22,815 bases of DNA, from positions 1 through 22,815 of the forward strand of contig CALLFD010000197.1 in the NCBI GenBank assembly GCA_937997605.1, read 5' to 3'. Position numbers and translations under genes: made by a program. The stretch is from an uncultured Collinsella sp. GTDB lineage: Bacteria > Actinomycetota > Coriobacteriia > Coriobacteriales > Coriobacteriaceae. The notes under the pieces are model-generated. The model did not search any database, was not told where the DNA came from, and saw nothing but the letters and a program-made list of their open reading frames with translations. Below are positions 1 through 8,266 of this stretch, piece by piece (positions within the stretch are counted from its first letter, which is position 1; the number at the start of each line of letters is the position of its first letter).

Positions 1-493
1 CCGAGACCATCGAAAGGCCCAGGCCCATGGCCTCGACAAACAAGGCGTAGCCAAAGAGACCCATAACGATGGAGGGCACCGAGGCCAAAGCATCGGCAGC
101 ATAACGGATGAGCTCGACGACCTTGCCCTGTTTGGCGTACTCGGCCAGATAGACGGCCGCTAGCACGGCGACCGGCGTACAGATGAGCATGGCGAGCGCC
201 GTCACGTAGATGGTCGAGACAATCGTAGGCCAAATGCCGCCCTCGGCGTTGACACCCTGGGGCCAACCGAAGATAAAGTCGAGCGAAATATGCGGTAAGC
301 CATTAACAACCACGTAGGCAATGATAGCGACCAGCACAAGCGTGGTGATGTAGGCCGCGGCGCGGAACACGCCGAGCATGATCTTGTTTGACAGGTCCTT
401 GTTGATACGGCCCTTCTTACCGTGGGAAAGGGCACGCTTGATGCGCTCGCGCGACGAGGTCGTATCGACCGTCGTGTCAACGGAATCGGACAT
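1..493 (-). CDS. pstA: Phosphate ABC transporter permease PstA (3' part missing)
   Basis: This is the N-terminal 164 codons of a PstA-type inner-membrane permease, which pairs with PstC to form the phosphate channel of the high-affinity PstSCAB importer. The frame is open from the ATG at 493 to the window edge, so the C-terminus lies outside. The protein starts MSDSVDTTVDTTSSRERIK, a polar tail. A membrane segment follows at roughly residues 39-55 (AAAYITTLVLVAIIAYVVV), then a periplasmic loop with FGWPQGVNAEGGIWPTIVST, a second membrane segment, and the permease sequence YAADALASVPSIVMGLFGYA, all typical of PstA. It starts 3 nt after the pstC stop, with a purine-rich AAGAGGGGG just upstream, so it is co-translated with pstC. 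pstB and possibly phoU would be expected further left, but they are not in view. Confidence 0.93.
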   Translation of the reverse strand, partial: MSDSVDTTVDTTSSRERIKRALSHGKKGRINKDLSNKIMLGVFRAAAYITTLVLVAIIAYVVVNGLPHISLDFIFGWPQGVNAEGGIWPTIVSTIYVTALAMLICTPVAVLAAVYLAEYAKQGKVVELIRYAADALASVPSIVMGLFGYALFVEAMGLGLSMVS

Positions 494-496
494 AGC

Positions 497-1423
497 CTAC
501 CCCCTCTTCTTCTTGGAAATCAGACGGACGATGCCCACCAGCATGGCGGAGATGATAAACAGGACCACGCCCATGCCGAACAGAGCCGAGCGGTGCAGGC
601 CCGAGGAATAGCTCATGTCGAGCGCGATCTGGCTCGTGAGCGTCGAGATGGGGCTCGCAATGCTGTCGGGAATAACCGGAGCGTTACCCACGACCATGAG
701 CACGGCCATGGTCTCACCGATGGCACGGCCCATACCCAGCACGATGGCATCAACGATACCCAGTTTGGCGGCAGGTAGCACGACCTTATAGATGGTCTGC
801 CACTTAGTAGCACCCATGGCATACGATGCCTCGCGAATGCCCATGGGAATGGAATTGAGGGCATCGATGGTAAGCGTCGTGATGGTAGGGACGATCATGA
901 TGGCGAGCACAAACCACGCCGTCAGCGCACCAAAACCAAGGCCGCCGGTCAGTTGTGCGATAAACGGGCGGATGATGATCATGCCAAAGAAGCCGTAGAT
1001 GATGGAGGGTATGCCCGCCAGCAGGTCAACGGCGGGGCTGATGAGCTTGCGCACGCGCTTGCTGGCAATCTCAACCAGGTAAACGGCCGTACCCACGCCC
1101 AGCGGCACGCCCATGGCGAGCGCACCGACGGTCACCAGACCCGAGCCGGCAAGCAGCGACAAGATGCCGTAGTGGCCCTCGGAAGGCGCCCACGTAAAGC
1201 TAAAGAAGTCCGCCAGACCGATGTCAGTAAAGACGGGCAGCGCCGAGTACGTGGTAAAGACAAAAATCAGGATGACGGTAACGACCGCCAAGAACGCGCA
1301 GGCAAAGAAGATCCACTGCAGCGCCTTCTCCTTGATATAGGTACTGTGCGATACGAGCGCCAGCTCGCGCTTCTTGGGCGTCTGAACATTCTGCTCAGTC
1401 TGGGAGTTTTCCTGTGCTTCCAT
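497..1423 (-). CDS. pstC: Phosphate ABC transporter permease PstC
   Basis: PstC is the second membrane subunit of the phosphate importer. The 308-aa protein has a polar N-terminus of about 30 residues and then six hydrophobic segments. The cytoplasmic loop carries the permease EAA-like region EASYAMGATKWQTIYKVVLP, followed by GMGRAIGETMAV, a PstC signature. The start was chosen at the ATG at 1423, because GGGGAG lies 8 nt upstream. A GTG at 1432 in the same frame would add three residues, but it overlaps that Shine-Dalgarno sequence and pstS. The pstS stop (1427-1425) is directly upstream, so the two genes abut. The length is normal for the family. Confidence 0.95.
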   Translation of the reverse strand: MEAQENSQTEQNVQTPKKRELALVSHSTYIKEKALQWIFFACAFLAVVTVILIFVFTTYSALPVFTDIGLADFFSFTWAPSEGHYGILSLLAGSGLVTVGALAMGVPLGVGTAVYLVEIASKRVRKLISPAVDLLAGIPSIIYGFFGMIIIRPFIAQLTGGLGFGALTAWFVLAIMIVPTITTLTIDALNSIPMGIREASYAMGATKWQTIYKVVLPAAKLGIVDAIVLGMGRAIGETMAVLMVVGNAPVIPDSIASPISTLTSQIALDMSYSSGLHRSALFGMGVVLFIISAMLVGIVRLISKKKRG

Positions 1424-1424
1424 G

Positions 1425-2261
1425 CTACTCACTCCCCTTCTCGTCGTTGGTGACGGGAATAAAGCCCGCCTCGCGAATCTGCTTGTCCATCTTTTCGGAC
1501 GTCACGTAGTCGATGTAATCCTGCGCCTGCTGCGAAGGCGCACCCTTCACAAAGAAGTAAAGGTCGCGTGAGATGGGATAGCCGCCGCTCGCGACCGTCT
1601 TCTCGGACGCCTCAACATGATTGACCGAGACGGCCTTGACCGAGGTCTTGGCGTTGAGGCTATCGACGAAGCCCAGCGAAATGTAGCCAATGGCACCGCG
1701 CGAACGAGATACCACGTCGCGCACCTGGCCCGTGCCCGAAAGAACGGCCGAGCGGCGATCGAACGGGGTGCCGTCCATCACGATGGTGCGGAAGGCCTCA
1801 CGCGTGCCGGACGCCTCATCTCGGTTGATAACCTGAATCCTCAGGTCCTCGCCACCGACCTCTTTCCAATTGGTAATCTTGCCGGCGTAGATATCGCGGA
1901 GCTGCTCGGTCGAGAGGTTATCGACGGGGTTATCGTCGTTCACGATGACCGCAATACCGTCGTGGGCAATGACGATGGGAGTCAGGCCCAGATCCAGTTC
2001 GTCGGCATTGAGTCCACGGGAGGAGCTGGCGATATCGGCCGTGCCGGCGCTGACGGCCTCGATGCCAGCGGAAGAACCCAAACCGGAAACGAGCACGTCG
2101 ATGCCGGTCTCCTCCTTAAAGCCCTCGGCCGCAATCTCGGCGATAGGAAGGCAGGTCGTGGAGCCAGCGACGGTAATGGAAGAGGTAGAAGATCCCGAAG
2201 AACAGGCGCACAGCGTAAGCGTAAGCACAGCGGCGCTCAGGACCGATACGATCTTTCTCAT
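1425..2261 (-). CDS. pstS: Phosphate-binding lipoprotein PstS
   Basis: PstS is the extracytoplasmic phosphate receptor of the Pst importer, here a lipid-anchored protein of 278 aa. The first 20 residues are a lipoprotein signal: MRKIV, a hydrophobic stretch, then the lipobox L-C-A-C with Cys20 as the likely lipidated residue, followed by a Ser/Gly linker. The mature part shows PstS family motifs: ITVAGSTTCLPIAE near residue 29, SGLGSSAGIEAVSAGTADIA, and INRDEASGTREAFR, which supplies phosphate-contacting Ser, Arg and Thr residues in the family. The ATG overlaps the pgeF stop as ATGA, so it is probably translated by coupling. No separate promoter is visible between pgeF and pstS, which is unusual for a phosphate-starvation gene. 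Confidence 0.95.
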   Translation of the reverse strand: MRKIVSVLSAAVLTLTLCACSSGSSTSSITVAGSTTCLPIAEIAAEGFKEETGIDVLVSGLGSSAGIEAVSAGTADIASSSRGLNADELDLGLTPIVIAHDGIAVIVNDDNPVDNLSTEQLRDIYAGKITNWKEVGGEDLRIQVINRDEASGTREAFRTIVMDGTPFDRRSAVLSGTGQVRDVVSRSRGAIGYISLGFVDSLNAKTSVKAVSVNHVEASEKTVASGGYPISRDLYFFVKGAPSQQAQDYIDYVTSEKMDKQIREAGFIPVTNDEKGSE

Positions 2262-3058
2262 AGCATCACGCCGATCGCAGCATGGCGCCCACAGGTGCCG
2301 TTCTCGTTACGGTAGGAATAAAAGCGGTCGTTCTGACGCACAGTCGAAAGCTGGGTATCCACGATATTATCCGCGTCGACACCGACATCTACCAGCGCCT
2401 CGCAAATGGCAGCGGAAAGATTGAGCATGCGAGAGGTGCTCGCATCGATGCACGAGAACTCGGCGGCAAAGCGATCCATGAGTTCCTGGGATACCTCATA
2501 TTCGTCACCCAAGATATGGGGGCCGATATAGGCGGAAACGTCGCTCGCATCGCAGCCGGCAGCATCGCAAAGCGCCTGGCACGCCTTGGCGGAAATACGT
2601 GCAATCGTGCCCTTCCAACCGGAGTGCACCACGGCAAATCCGCCAGGGGCCACCAGCACCACGGGAACGCAGTCGGCAAAGCAGAGCAGCACGGGCACGT
2701 TATGCGCCGTACAGACGATGGCATCGCAGCCCTCGGCAATCTGCTCGCGGACGTCCTCAAGGTCATCGGCGCCGTTCGAGGTCACCGCAACGATATGGTC
2801 ACCATGGACCTGATTGGGAACGAGCAGGTTGTGCTCGCACTCGGCGGCACCCATAGCCTCGAGCGCGCGACGACGATTTTCTTGAACAGCAAAGGGGTCA
2901 TCGCCAACATGCGAGCCCAAGTTGAGTGAGGAGTACGCATCTTCGGAAACGCCACCGGCACGCTCGGTGAAGGCAAAGCGAACATCGGATGTCGCGCCTT
3001 CCACCAACGTAACTCCATCATGGTCGACACGCGAAACGTTGTCCGCACGTGCTGACAT
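2258..3058 (-). CDS. pgeF: Peptidoglycan editing factor PgeF / laccase-domain (YfiH, DUF152) protein
   Basis: A 266-aa member of the YfiH/LACC1 family. Family members have been described as copper oxidases, as purine nucleoside phosphorylase/adenosine deaminase enzymes, and in E. coli as PgeF, which guards against incorporation of wrong amino acids into muropeptides. The three conserved metal-site residues are visible: His85 in NQVHG, Cys130 in FADCVPV and His145 in HSGWKG. The ATG at 3058 is preceded by a perfect AGGAGG at 7 nt; an in-frame GTG at 3079 lies upstream of that site and is rejected. It follows a terminator after ftsZ, so it needs its own promoter within 3059-3211. I see only a TATAAA (3115-3110) without a good -35. 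Its stop overlaps the pstS start by 4 nt. Confidence 0.92.
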   Translation of the reverse strand: MSARADNVSRVDHDGVTLVEGATSDVRFAFTERAGGVSEDAYSSLNLGSHVGDDPFAVQENRRRALEAMGAAECEHNLLVPNQVHGDHIVAVTSNGADDLEDVREQIAEGCDAIVCTAHNVPVLLCFADCVPVVLVAPGGFAVVHSGWKGTIARISAKACQALCDAAGCDASDVSAYIGPHILGDEYEVSQELMDRFAAEFSCIDASTSRMLNLSAAICEALVDVGVDADNIVDTQLSTVRQNDRFYSYRNENGTCGRHAAIGVML

Positions 3059-3210
3059 ACTAAAGCCTCCTAATAACACAAGTACGCGGCGTCGCCGCTA
3101 CAGCCCGCGTTTATACGGCTGTCATACTTCTTTAAAGGATACCTGCTGCACTGGAGGCAATCGTAAAGGGAACGTAAGGAGATTGGAGGTTCTAGTTTAC
3201 AAAGTCGAAA

Positions 3211-3241
3211 TAAAAAGGGCGCGTCCATACGGACACGCCCC
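3211..3241 (-). terminator. Rho-independent terminator after ftsZ
   Basis: On the minus strand GGGCGTGTCC and GGACGCGCCC form a 10-bp stem (one G-U pair) around the loop GTAT. TTTTTA follows. It lies about 26 nt beyond the ftsZ stop and separates ftsZ from pgeF. Confidence 0.92.
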
Positions 3242-3266
3242 TGTGCACAACAATGCAAAGAATGAC

Positions 3267-4421
3267 TTAGAAGCTACCGCGCTTCAGGAAGTCGGGAAGC
3301 TCGAACTGATCGTTGCCGAAGTTAGGAAGCTCGGTGCCACCAACGTTGCGGGTCGGAGCGGCCTGAGCCGGACTGGTGGCCGGAGCGGTGCGTTGCGGCT
3401 CAGCGGAGGCAGCGGCCTTGCTCTGAGACTGCTGAGCAGCAAAGAGCTCGTCCTGGCGGTTGACGTTGGAGTCGGAGAAGCCCGTAGCGATGACGGTGAT
3501 ACGCACCTGGTCGCCCAGGGACTCGTCGACAACGGTACCGAAGATGATGTTGGCCTCGGGATCGACGGCATTGGCGACAACGTCGGCGGCGTCGCTGATC
3601 TCTTGGATGCCCAGGTCCTTGGAACCGGCGATGGAGAGCAGCACGCGCGTGGCACCATCGATGGAGCTCTCGAGCAGCGGGCTGGAGATGGCCTGCTGGG
3701 CAGCATCGACGGCACGGGTATCCCCAGAAGAGGTACCGATACCCATCATGGCGGTACCGGCCTGCTTCATGATGGTCTTAACATCGGCGAAGTCCAGGTT
3801 GATGATACCGGGGACGGTGATGAGGTCGGTGATGCCCTGGGTGCCCTGGGAAAGGACACCATCGGCAATCGCGAAGGCCTCGAGCATGGTGGTCTTCTTC
3901 TCGGCGATGTCGAGCAGCTTATCGTTAGGGATGACGATCATGGTGTCGACGCAATCGGAGAGGGTCTTAATGCCCTCCTCGGCGCTCTTCTTGCGCTTGC
4001 GGCCCTCGAAGGTGAAGGGCTTGGTCACGACGGCGACGGTCAGCGCACCGACCTCGTTCATCGCGATATCGGCAACGATGGGAGCAGCGCCGGTACCGGT
4101 GCCACCGCCCTCGCCGCAGGTGATGAACACCATGTCGGCGCCAGCGAGCGCCTCGGCAATGTCGTCGCGGGACTCATCGGCAGCCTTGCGGCCAACCTCG
4201 GGGTTGGCGCCGGCGCCCAGGCCGCGGGTAAGGTCGGTGCCGATGTGCACCTTGATATCGGCATCAGAGATCGCGAGTGCCTGAGCATCGGTGTTGATGG
4301 CAACAAACTCGACGCCGCGGATGCCCTCTTCGATCATTCGATTGACCGCGTTGGTACCGCCGCCGCCGACGCCGACCACCTTAATGACGGCAAGGTAGTT
4401 GTTGATCTCTGTCTCGTGCAT
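3267..4421 (-). CDS. ftsZ: Cell division protein FtsZ
   Basis: FtsZ is the tubulin-like GTPase that forms the Z-ring at midcell. The 384-aa protein has the N-terminal nucleotide-binding region GVGGGGTNAVNRM (residues 17-29), the tubulin signature GGGTGTG at 105-111, and the T7 synergy loop NLDFADV at 208-214, which completes the GTPase site of the neighbouring subunit. A Gln/Ala/Pro-rich linker of about 50 residues leads to the C-terminal peptide ELPDFLKRGSF, which binds membrane tethers and other partners. The start is the ATG at 4421 with GGAGG 6 nt upstream; the longer frame from 4451 includes that ribosome site. It is separated from ftsQ by 199 bp and has no ftsA before it, as in actinobacteria. 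It is followed by a terminator. Confidence 0.97.
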   Translation of the reverse strand: MHETEINNYLAVIKVVGVGGGGTNAVNRMIEEGIRGVEFVAINTDAQALAISDADIKVHIGTDLTRGLGAGANPEVGRKAADESRDDIAEALAGADMVFITCGEGGGTGTGAAPIVADIAMNEVGALTVAVVTKPFTFEGRKRKKSAEEGIKTLSDCVDTMIVIPNDKLLDIAEKKTTMLEAFAIADGVLSQGTQGITDLITVPGIINLDFADVKTIMKQAGTAMMGIGTSSGDTRAVDAAQQAISSPLLESSIDGATRVLLSIAGSKDLGIQEISDAADVVANAVDPEANIIFGTVVDESLGDQVRITVIATGFSDSNVNRQDELFAAQQSQSKAAASAEPQRTAPATSPAQAAPTRNVGGTELPNFGNDQFELPDFLKRGSF

Positions 4422-4620
4422 GTCGGTCCTCCGAACAAAGGTTATAGCCATAGCATGGGTCGACCCCTGCGCACATTAACCTTCAGGTTGAAAGTAAATG
4501 CAAAGGTAAACCGTATTATGTTTGCACATTATGAACGTATCAGTCAAATAATTGACCGTGAAAACCAAACAAACCAGATAAACGGCGTGGTATGGCCCCT
4601 CAACAAAGCATCAACCTGCG
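4422..4620 (-). promoter_or_regulatory. ftsZ upstream region
   Basis: This 199-bp gap between ftsQ and ftsZ is clearly more AT-rich than the surrounding genes and probably carries ftsZ promoter(s). On the minus strand two CATAAT -10-like hexamers lie at 4533-4528 and 4520-4515, and TATAAC at 4446-4441, but none has a good -35 at 16-18 bp, so I assign no specific promoter. A dyad GTCAA-n4-TTGAC lies at 4543-4556, and a second dyad at 4476-4491 is listed separately. No terminator is visible, so read-through from ftsQ remains possible. Confidence 0.5.
4476..4491 (-). promoter_or_regulatory. 16-bp dyad upstream of ftsZ, matching one upstream of mraZ
   Basis: On the plus strand this reads TTAACCTTCAGGTTGA: an imperfect inverted repeat (TTAAC/GTTGA) around CTTCAG, 55 bp upstream of the ftsZ start. 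It differs at only two positions from TCAACCTTCAAGTTGA at 19001-19016, upstream of mraZ. The shape (short arms, CTTCAAGTT-like core) resembles MerR-family operators. No -35/-10 pair at 19-20 bp spacing is convincing around it. Confidence 0.5.
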
Positions 4621-5877
4621 CTACGAGGTCGGAGCGTTCCTAAATGTATAGTTACCCGGAGAGCGCACATTGATATACGTTACGCCCTCTACCTGCGAAA
4701 GCAGCTTGGTGACTACGCGCTCCTTCTTGACGATATCGTTCGAATCGCCCAGCGACACCTCAATGCCGTTATTGAGGTTTGCCGAGATGGCTTCGACCGA
4801 AGGCGTGGAAATATCCTTGACTTGTCCCAAGAACTCGCTCGAAAAACCACGCACATAATCCAAGCCAGCCTTAACGGCCTTGGAGCTCACCGCCTGGCCG
4901 GAAACCGGAGCGACATCCGCCGAGACATCAGTCAACAACACCGCGCCATAGTGCTTAGCGAGCGCCAGCGCGGCATCAATGCCGGTCAGGGTATTTGAGC
5001 CCTGCCCCGTCGTGATGACGTTGCCCTGGTCATCCACTTCGACCGACGTCGACAGCGGGGCGATCCAGGTGTCATCATCCCCGATGGCCCAGGCAAGGTC
5101 ATCGGAGCTGATATAGGCAATTGCGATGACCTTGCGCTCCATAGGCGTAATGATGAGCGTATGCGGGAACTGACGCTGGACATCCACGCCCGAGACCCAC
5201 GGGTTCTGCTTGAGGTCCTCGGTAATCTGGTCGGGATCGACGTTAATAAGCGACGTTCCCTCGGGCAAATCGATCAGCTGGATAGCATCGTGCTTCGTCA
5301 CATGCTCGCTGCCTTGAATCTGAATATCAGTGGCGGTAAACAATCCAGAGTTAATCACCACGATGGCAACGACGACGAGCACGGCAAAGACGGCCAAAAC
5401 GCCGCCCACGATTTTGCCTTTGCCTGTAACGACAGAAGCGGCGTCTGATGTTTTATTTGCCATCGCCCTAAGTGAAGACAACGGGTTGACGCCTTTTTTA
5501 CCCGAAGGCTTCTTGGCGGTAGCCGGCACCGATGTCAGCAAGCGCGGTTTCGATGCGCCCAGTGTGCGACCCGGACGCGCCGCTTTAGCTCCCGTCGAGG
5601 GCTTAGGAGTTGCCATAGGACGGGCAGGCTTGGCGCCCATAACAGGCTTTGACGTCAACGAGGGACGCGAGGACTTTTTTGCGGCCGGACGATTGCCGAG
5701 CTGCGAGCCGACAACCGGACGACTGGTCTGTCGAGCATGCCCGACAGACTTAGAGTGCGCGATGGTATTGCGTTGAGGTTTGGCAGGCGCGCCGGAACGC
5801 CCTCCGGCGCGGCGGAAGGTGGGTTTCGATGCTCTAGAAGCCGAGGAATTTAACTTCCGGTCTGAGCTCGATGCCAT
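4621..5877 (-). CDS. ftsQ: Cell division protein FtsQ/DivIB
   Basis: FtsQ is a bitopic septal protein that links FtsL/FtsB to the synthase pair FtsW-FtsI. The 418-aa protein has an unusually long cytoplasmic tail (about residues 1-155) rich in Lys, Arg, Pro, Ser and Ala, with degenerate repeats near 77-102 such as KPVMGAKPARP and KPSTGAKAARP. One membrane segment follows at about 157-177. A POTRA domain begins near TATDIQIQGSEHVTKHDAI (about 182-250), and the FtsQ beta domain runs to the end. The ATG at 5877 lies within the 3' end of murB, giving a 44-nt overlap. GGGAGG is only 3 nt upstream, a short spacing, but no better start exists before the conserved part. The following ftsZ has its own 199-bp upstream region. 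Confidence 0.92.
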   Translation of the reverse strand: MASSSDRKLNSSASRASKPTFRRAGGRSGAPAKPQRNTIAHSKSVGHARQTSRPVVGSQLGNRPAAKKSSRPSLTSKPVMGAKPARPMATPKPSTGAKAARPGRTLGASKPRLLTSVPATAKKPSGKKGVNPLSSLRAMANKTSDAASVVTGKGKIVGGVLAVFAVLVVVAIVVINSGLFTATDIQIQGSEHVTKHDAIQLIDLPEGTSLINVDPDQITEDLKQNPWVSGVDVQRQFPHTLIITPMERKVIAIAYISSDDLAWAIGDDDTWIAPLSTSVEVDDQGNVITTGQGSNTLTGIDAALALAKHYGAVLLTDVSADVAPVSGQAVSSKAVKAGLDYVRGFSSEFLGQVKDISTPSVEAISANLNNGIEVSLGDSNDIVKKERVVTKLLSQVEGVTYINVRSPGNYTFRNAPTS

Positions 5878-6745
5878 ACGCCTCCCTCACCTTTCCGTGC
5901 ACATGTCTGATAACCGCGGCAACGTCATCGGCCGAGGCAGTTCCGTTATTAACGATAAAATTAGCGTGAACGGGCGAAACTTCCGCGCCGCCAATCGAAA
6001 AACCCTTTAATCCACAATCCTCGATAAGCTTGCCCACACTCGCATCGGGCGGGTTGCGAAAGACCGACCCGCAGGATGCGCGACCCATGGGCTGCGTACG
6101 TTTGCGCCTCGTCAGGTACCGCTCCATGCGCTCGCGAATGTCGACCTTGGGCGCCGGTTTAAGCTTAAGCACGCACTCGAGGATGATCTCATTGCGGGGA
6201 AGGCTACATTCTCGGTAGCCCCAAGTGATCTCGGACCCCGCATAATGCTTGATACCGGATGCCGGGTCAAACGTTACGACATCCTCAACCAGCGAGCCAA
6301 TCCACTCGGTCCGTGTGCCTGCATTCATAGATATCGCACCGCCAACCGAACCAGGGATGCCAACGGCAAACTCAAGGCCCGAGAGGCTACGCGACAGGGC
6401 ATCGTTGACCAGGCGCGCAAACATCACGCCCGCACCGACCGTCAGCGTACAACCGTCATCGGCAACAACCGTGCGCTGAAACTCACGTCCGAGCGAAATG
6501 ACGGCACCGCGATAACCGCCATCGGCAACCAGCAGATTGGAGCCCTTGCCGATGATGACCCACGGCACCTGCTCGCGATCGAGCACCGCCACGGCGCGGC
6601 GGAGGGCATGATAGCTATGGCACGTCACAAAGAGGTCAGCCTTGCCGCCGATACGATAGCTCGTATGACGCGCAAGGCGCTCGTCCTCGATCACATCCGT
6701 GTCGATCGTGCCCGAGAGCGCCATGACGGCGTTAAACAGACCCAT
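5834..6745 (-). CDS. murB: UDP-N-acetylenolpyruvoylglucosamine reductase MurB
   Basis: MurB reduces UDP-GlcNAc-enolpyruvate to UDP-MurNAc with NADPH and FAD in the cytoplasm. The 303-aa protein has the FAD-binding segments HTSYRIGGKADLF (27-39), IGKGSNLLVADGG (65-77) and GIPGSVGGAISMNAGT (129-144), the active-site Ser227 in GRASCGSVFRNP, and the C-terminal SPVHANFIVN. The start ATG is 5 nt after the murC stop; the ribosome site is weak, so translation is probably coupled. Its 3' end overlaps ftsQ by 44 nt. Length and motifs are ordinary for the family. Confidence 0.95.
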   Translation of the reverse strand: MGLFNAVMALSGTIDTDVIEDERLARHTSYRIGGKADLFVTCHSYHALRRAVAVLDREQVPWVIIGKGSNLLVADGGYRGAVISLGREFQRTVVADDGCTLTVGAGVMFARLVNDALSRSLSGLEFAVGIPGSVGGAISMNAGTRTEWIGSLVEDVVTFDPASGIKHYAGSEITWGYRECSLPRNEIILECVLKLKPAPKVDIRERMERYLTRRKRTQPMGRASCGSVFRNPPDASVGKLIEDCGLKGFSIGGAEVSPVHANFIVNNGTASADDVAAVIRHVHGKVREAYGIELRPEVKFLGF

Positions 6746-6750
6746 TAGAC

Positions 6751-8169
6751 TTAAGCGTCTTTCTTGGCAGTCAAATACTCGATAAACTCGGGGCCGACGG
6801 TCGTAACGTCACCGGCACCCATAGTGAGCAGCAAGTCGCCCTCGCCCACCATCTGCTCGAGCTCCTGATTGAGCTCAAGACGGCTGGAGCAGTACACGAC
6901 CTCCTTGCCAGGATGCTTGGCGCGCACGGTATCGGCGAGCATCTTAGAGGTAACACCCGGAATGGGCATCTCGCCAGCCGAGAACACATCAATCAGCAGC
7001 AGTTTATCGGCATTGGCAAATGCATCGGCAAAGTCGTCGCACAGGGCCTGCAGACGCGAATAACGGTGCGGCTGGAACACGACGTCGACATGCTTGTAGC
7101 CCAGCGACGAAGCGGCAGCAAGCGTCGCCTTGATCTCGGTGGGGTGATGGCCGTAATCATCAACCACGGTGATGCCATCGATATCGCCCACGTGGGTAAA
7201 GCGACGGCGGACGCCCTCAAAGCTCGAGAGCGCCTTGGCGGCGGCGTCGATGTCAAGGCCCAGGACATGGGCGACGGTGAGCACCGCCGTGGCGTTGAGC
7301 ATGTTGTGGCGACCGGGATTGCTCTTGATCTCCACAGCATGCTCAGTGCCGTCCTCAAAGCGAACGATAAAGTCACTCTGGATGCCCTTGACATCCGGGT
7401 GCATGCAGACGATGTCGTTGCTCTCGGCAAAGCCGTAGGAAAGCACGTGACGGCCCGTCGACTTGGCGAGCTCGACCAGATGTGGGTCCTCACCGCAGAC
7501 GATGACGGTGCCGTCCTCGCCCACCAGGCTCATGAATTTGGCGAAAGTTGCCTCGATCTCCTCGATACCCGAGTAGTGATCGAGGTGATCGGCCTCGACG
7601 TTGGTCACAATGACCACGTTGGGGTTCAGGAACAGGAAGGAGCTGTCGGACTCGTCGGCCTCGGCGACAAAGTAGTCGCCCGAGCCGTTCTTGCCGTTCG
7701 TGTCATAGCCCTCGACGATGCCACCGATCAAGAAGCTCGGATCCAGACCCATGCGGTCGAGCATGGTGGCGCACATCGAAGACGTGGTGGTCTTGCCATG
7801 CGTGCCGGCAACAGCGACGGTGGTGTAGCCGTGGCCCAAAGCAGAGAGCATCTTGGCACGGGGCCACACGGGAATACCAAGCTCGCGAGCGCGCACGAGT
7901 TCAGGGTTGGACTCCGGAATAGCGGTGGAGACAACAACCACGTCGGGCTTGACCTCGTCGATCGTGGCGGCCTCATGGCCCACATGCACCTTCACACCAG
8001 CGCGGGTAAGCTGGCGGATATAACGTGACGTCTTAAGGTCGGAGCCGGTAACGGCATAACCGCGCTCGTGAAGAACGAGGGCGATGCCGCTCATGCCGGC
8101 GCCGCCGATACCGATAAAGTGGGCGCTCTTAAACTCGGGCGCGGAGGTTGCAGTCTGGGAATCAGCCAT
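6751..8169 (-). CDS. murC: UDP-N-acetylmuramate--L-alanine ligase MurC
   Basis: MurC adds L-Ala to UDP-MurNAc, the first peptide step of precursor synthesis. The 472-aa protein shows the N-terminal Rossmann motif FIGIGGAGMSGIA (18-30), the ATP-binding loop GTHGKTTT (122-129), the central EADESDSSF segment and the late motifs DDYGHHPTEI and FQPHRYSR, which are characteristic of MurC. I place the start at ATG 8169 with AAGGAG about 11 nt upstream. A GTG at 8196 in frame would add nine residues, but it sits before that ribosome site. A 97-nt gap separates it from murG, the longest internal spacing in this half of the cluster. I see no clear promoter there. Confidence 0.96.
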   Translation of the reverse strand: MADSQTATSAPEFKSAHFIGIGGAGMSGIALVLHERGYAVTGSDLKTSRYIRQLTRAGVKVHVGHEAATIDEVKPDVVVVSTAIPESNPELVRARELGIPVWPRAKMLSALGHGYTTVAVAGTHGKTTTSSMCATMLDRMGLDPSFLIGGIVEGYDTNGKNGSGDYFVAEADESDSSFLFLNPNVVIVTNVEADHLDHYSGIEEIEATFAKFMSLVGEDGTVIVCGEDPHLVELAKSTGRHVLSYGFAESNDIVCMHPDVKGIQSDFIVRFEDGTEHAVEIKSNPGRHNMLNATAVLTVAHVLGLDIDAAAKALSSFEGVRRRFTHVGDIDGITVVDDYGHHPTEIKATLAAASSLGYKHVDVVFQPHRYSRLQALCDDFADAFANADKLLLIDVFSAGEMPIPGVTSKMLADTVRAKHPGKEVVYCSSRLELNQELEQMVGEGDLLLTMGAGDVTTVGPEFIEYLTAKKDA

Positions 8170-8266
8170 GTGCTCGTGTACTCCTTGCGTAAACACTGCC
8201 TGTAACCCGTTAACTGTACCGCACCTACCGCATCAGCGCGAGGGCGACCGACGATATCCCGTCTAA

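Noticed and set aside
3117..3126. CTGTCATA sequence upstream of pgeF-pstS resembling half of a Pho box
   Set aside because: Only one half-site is present, it faces away from the genes, and the Pho consensus known from E. coli need not apply to this lineage.
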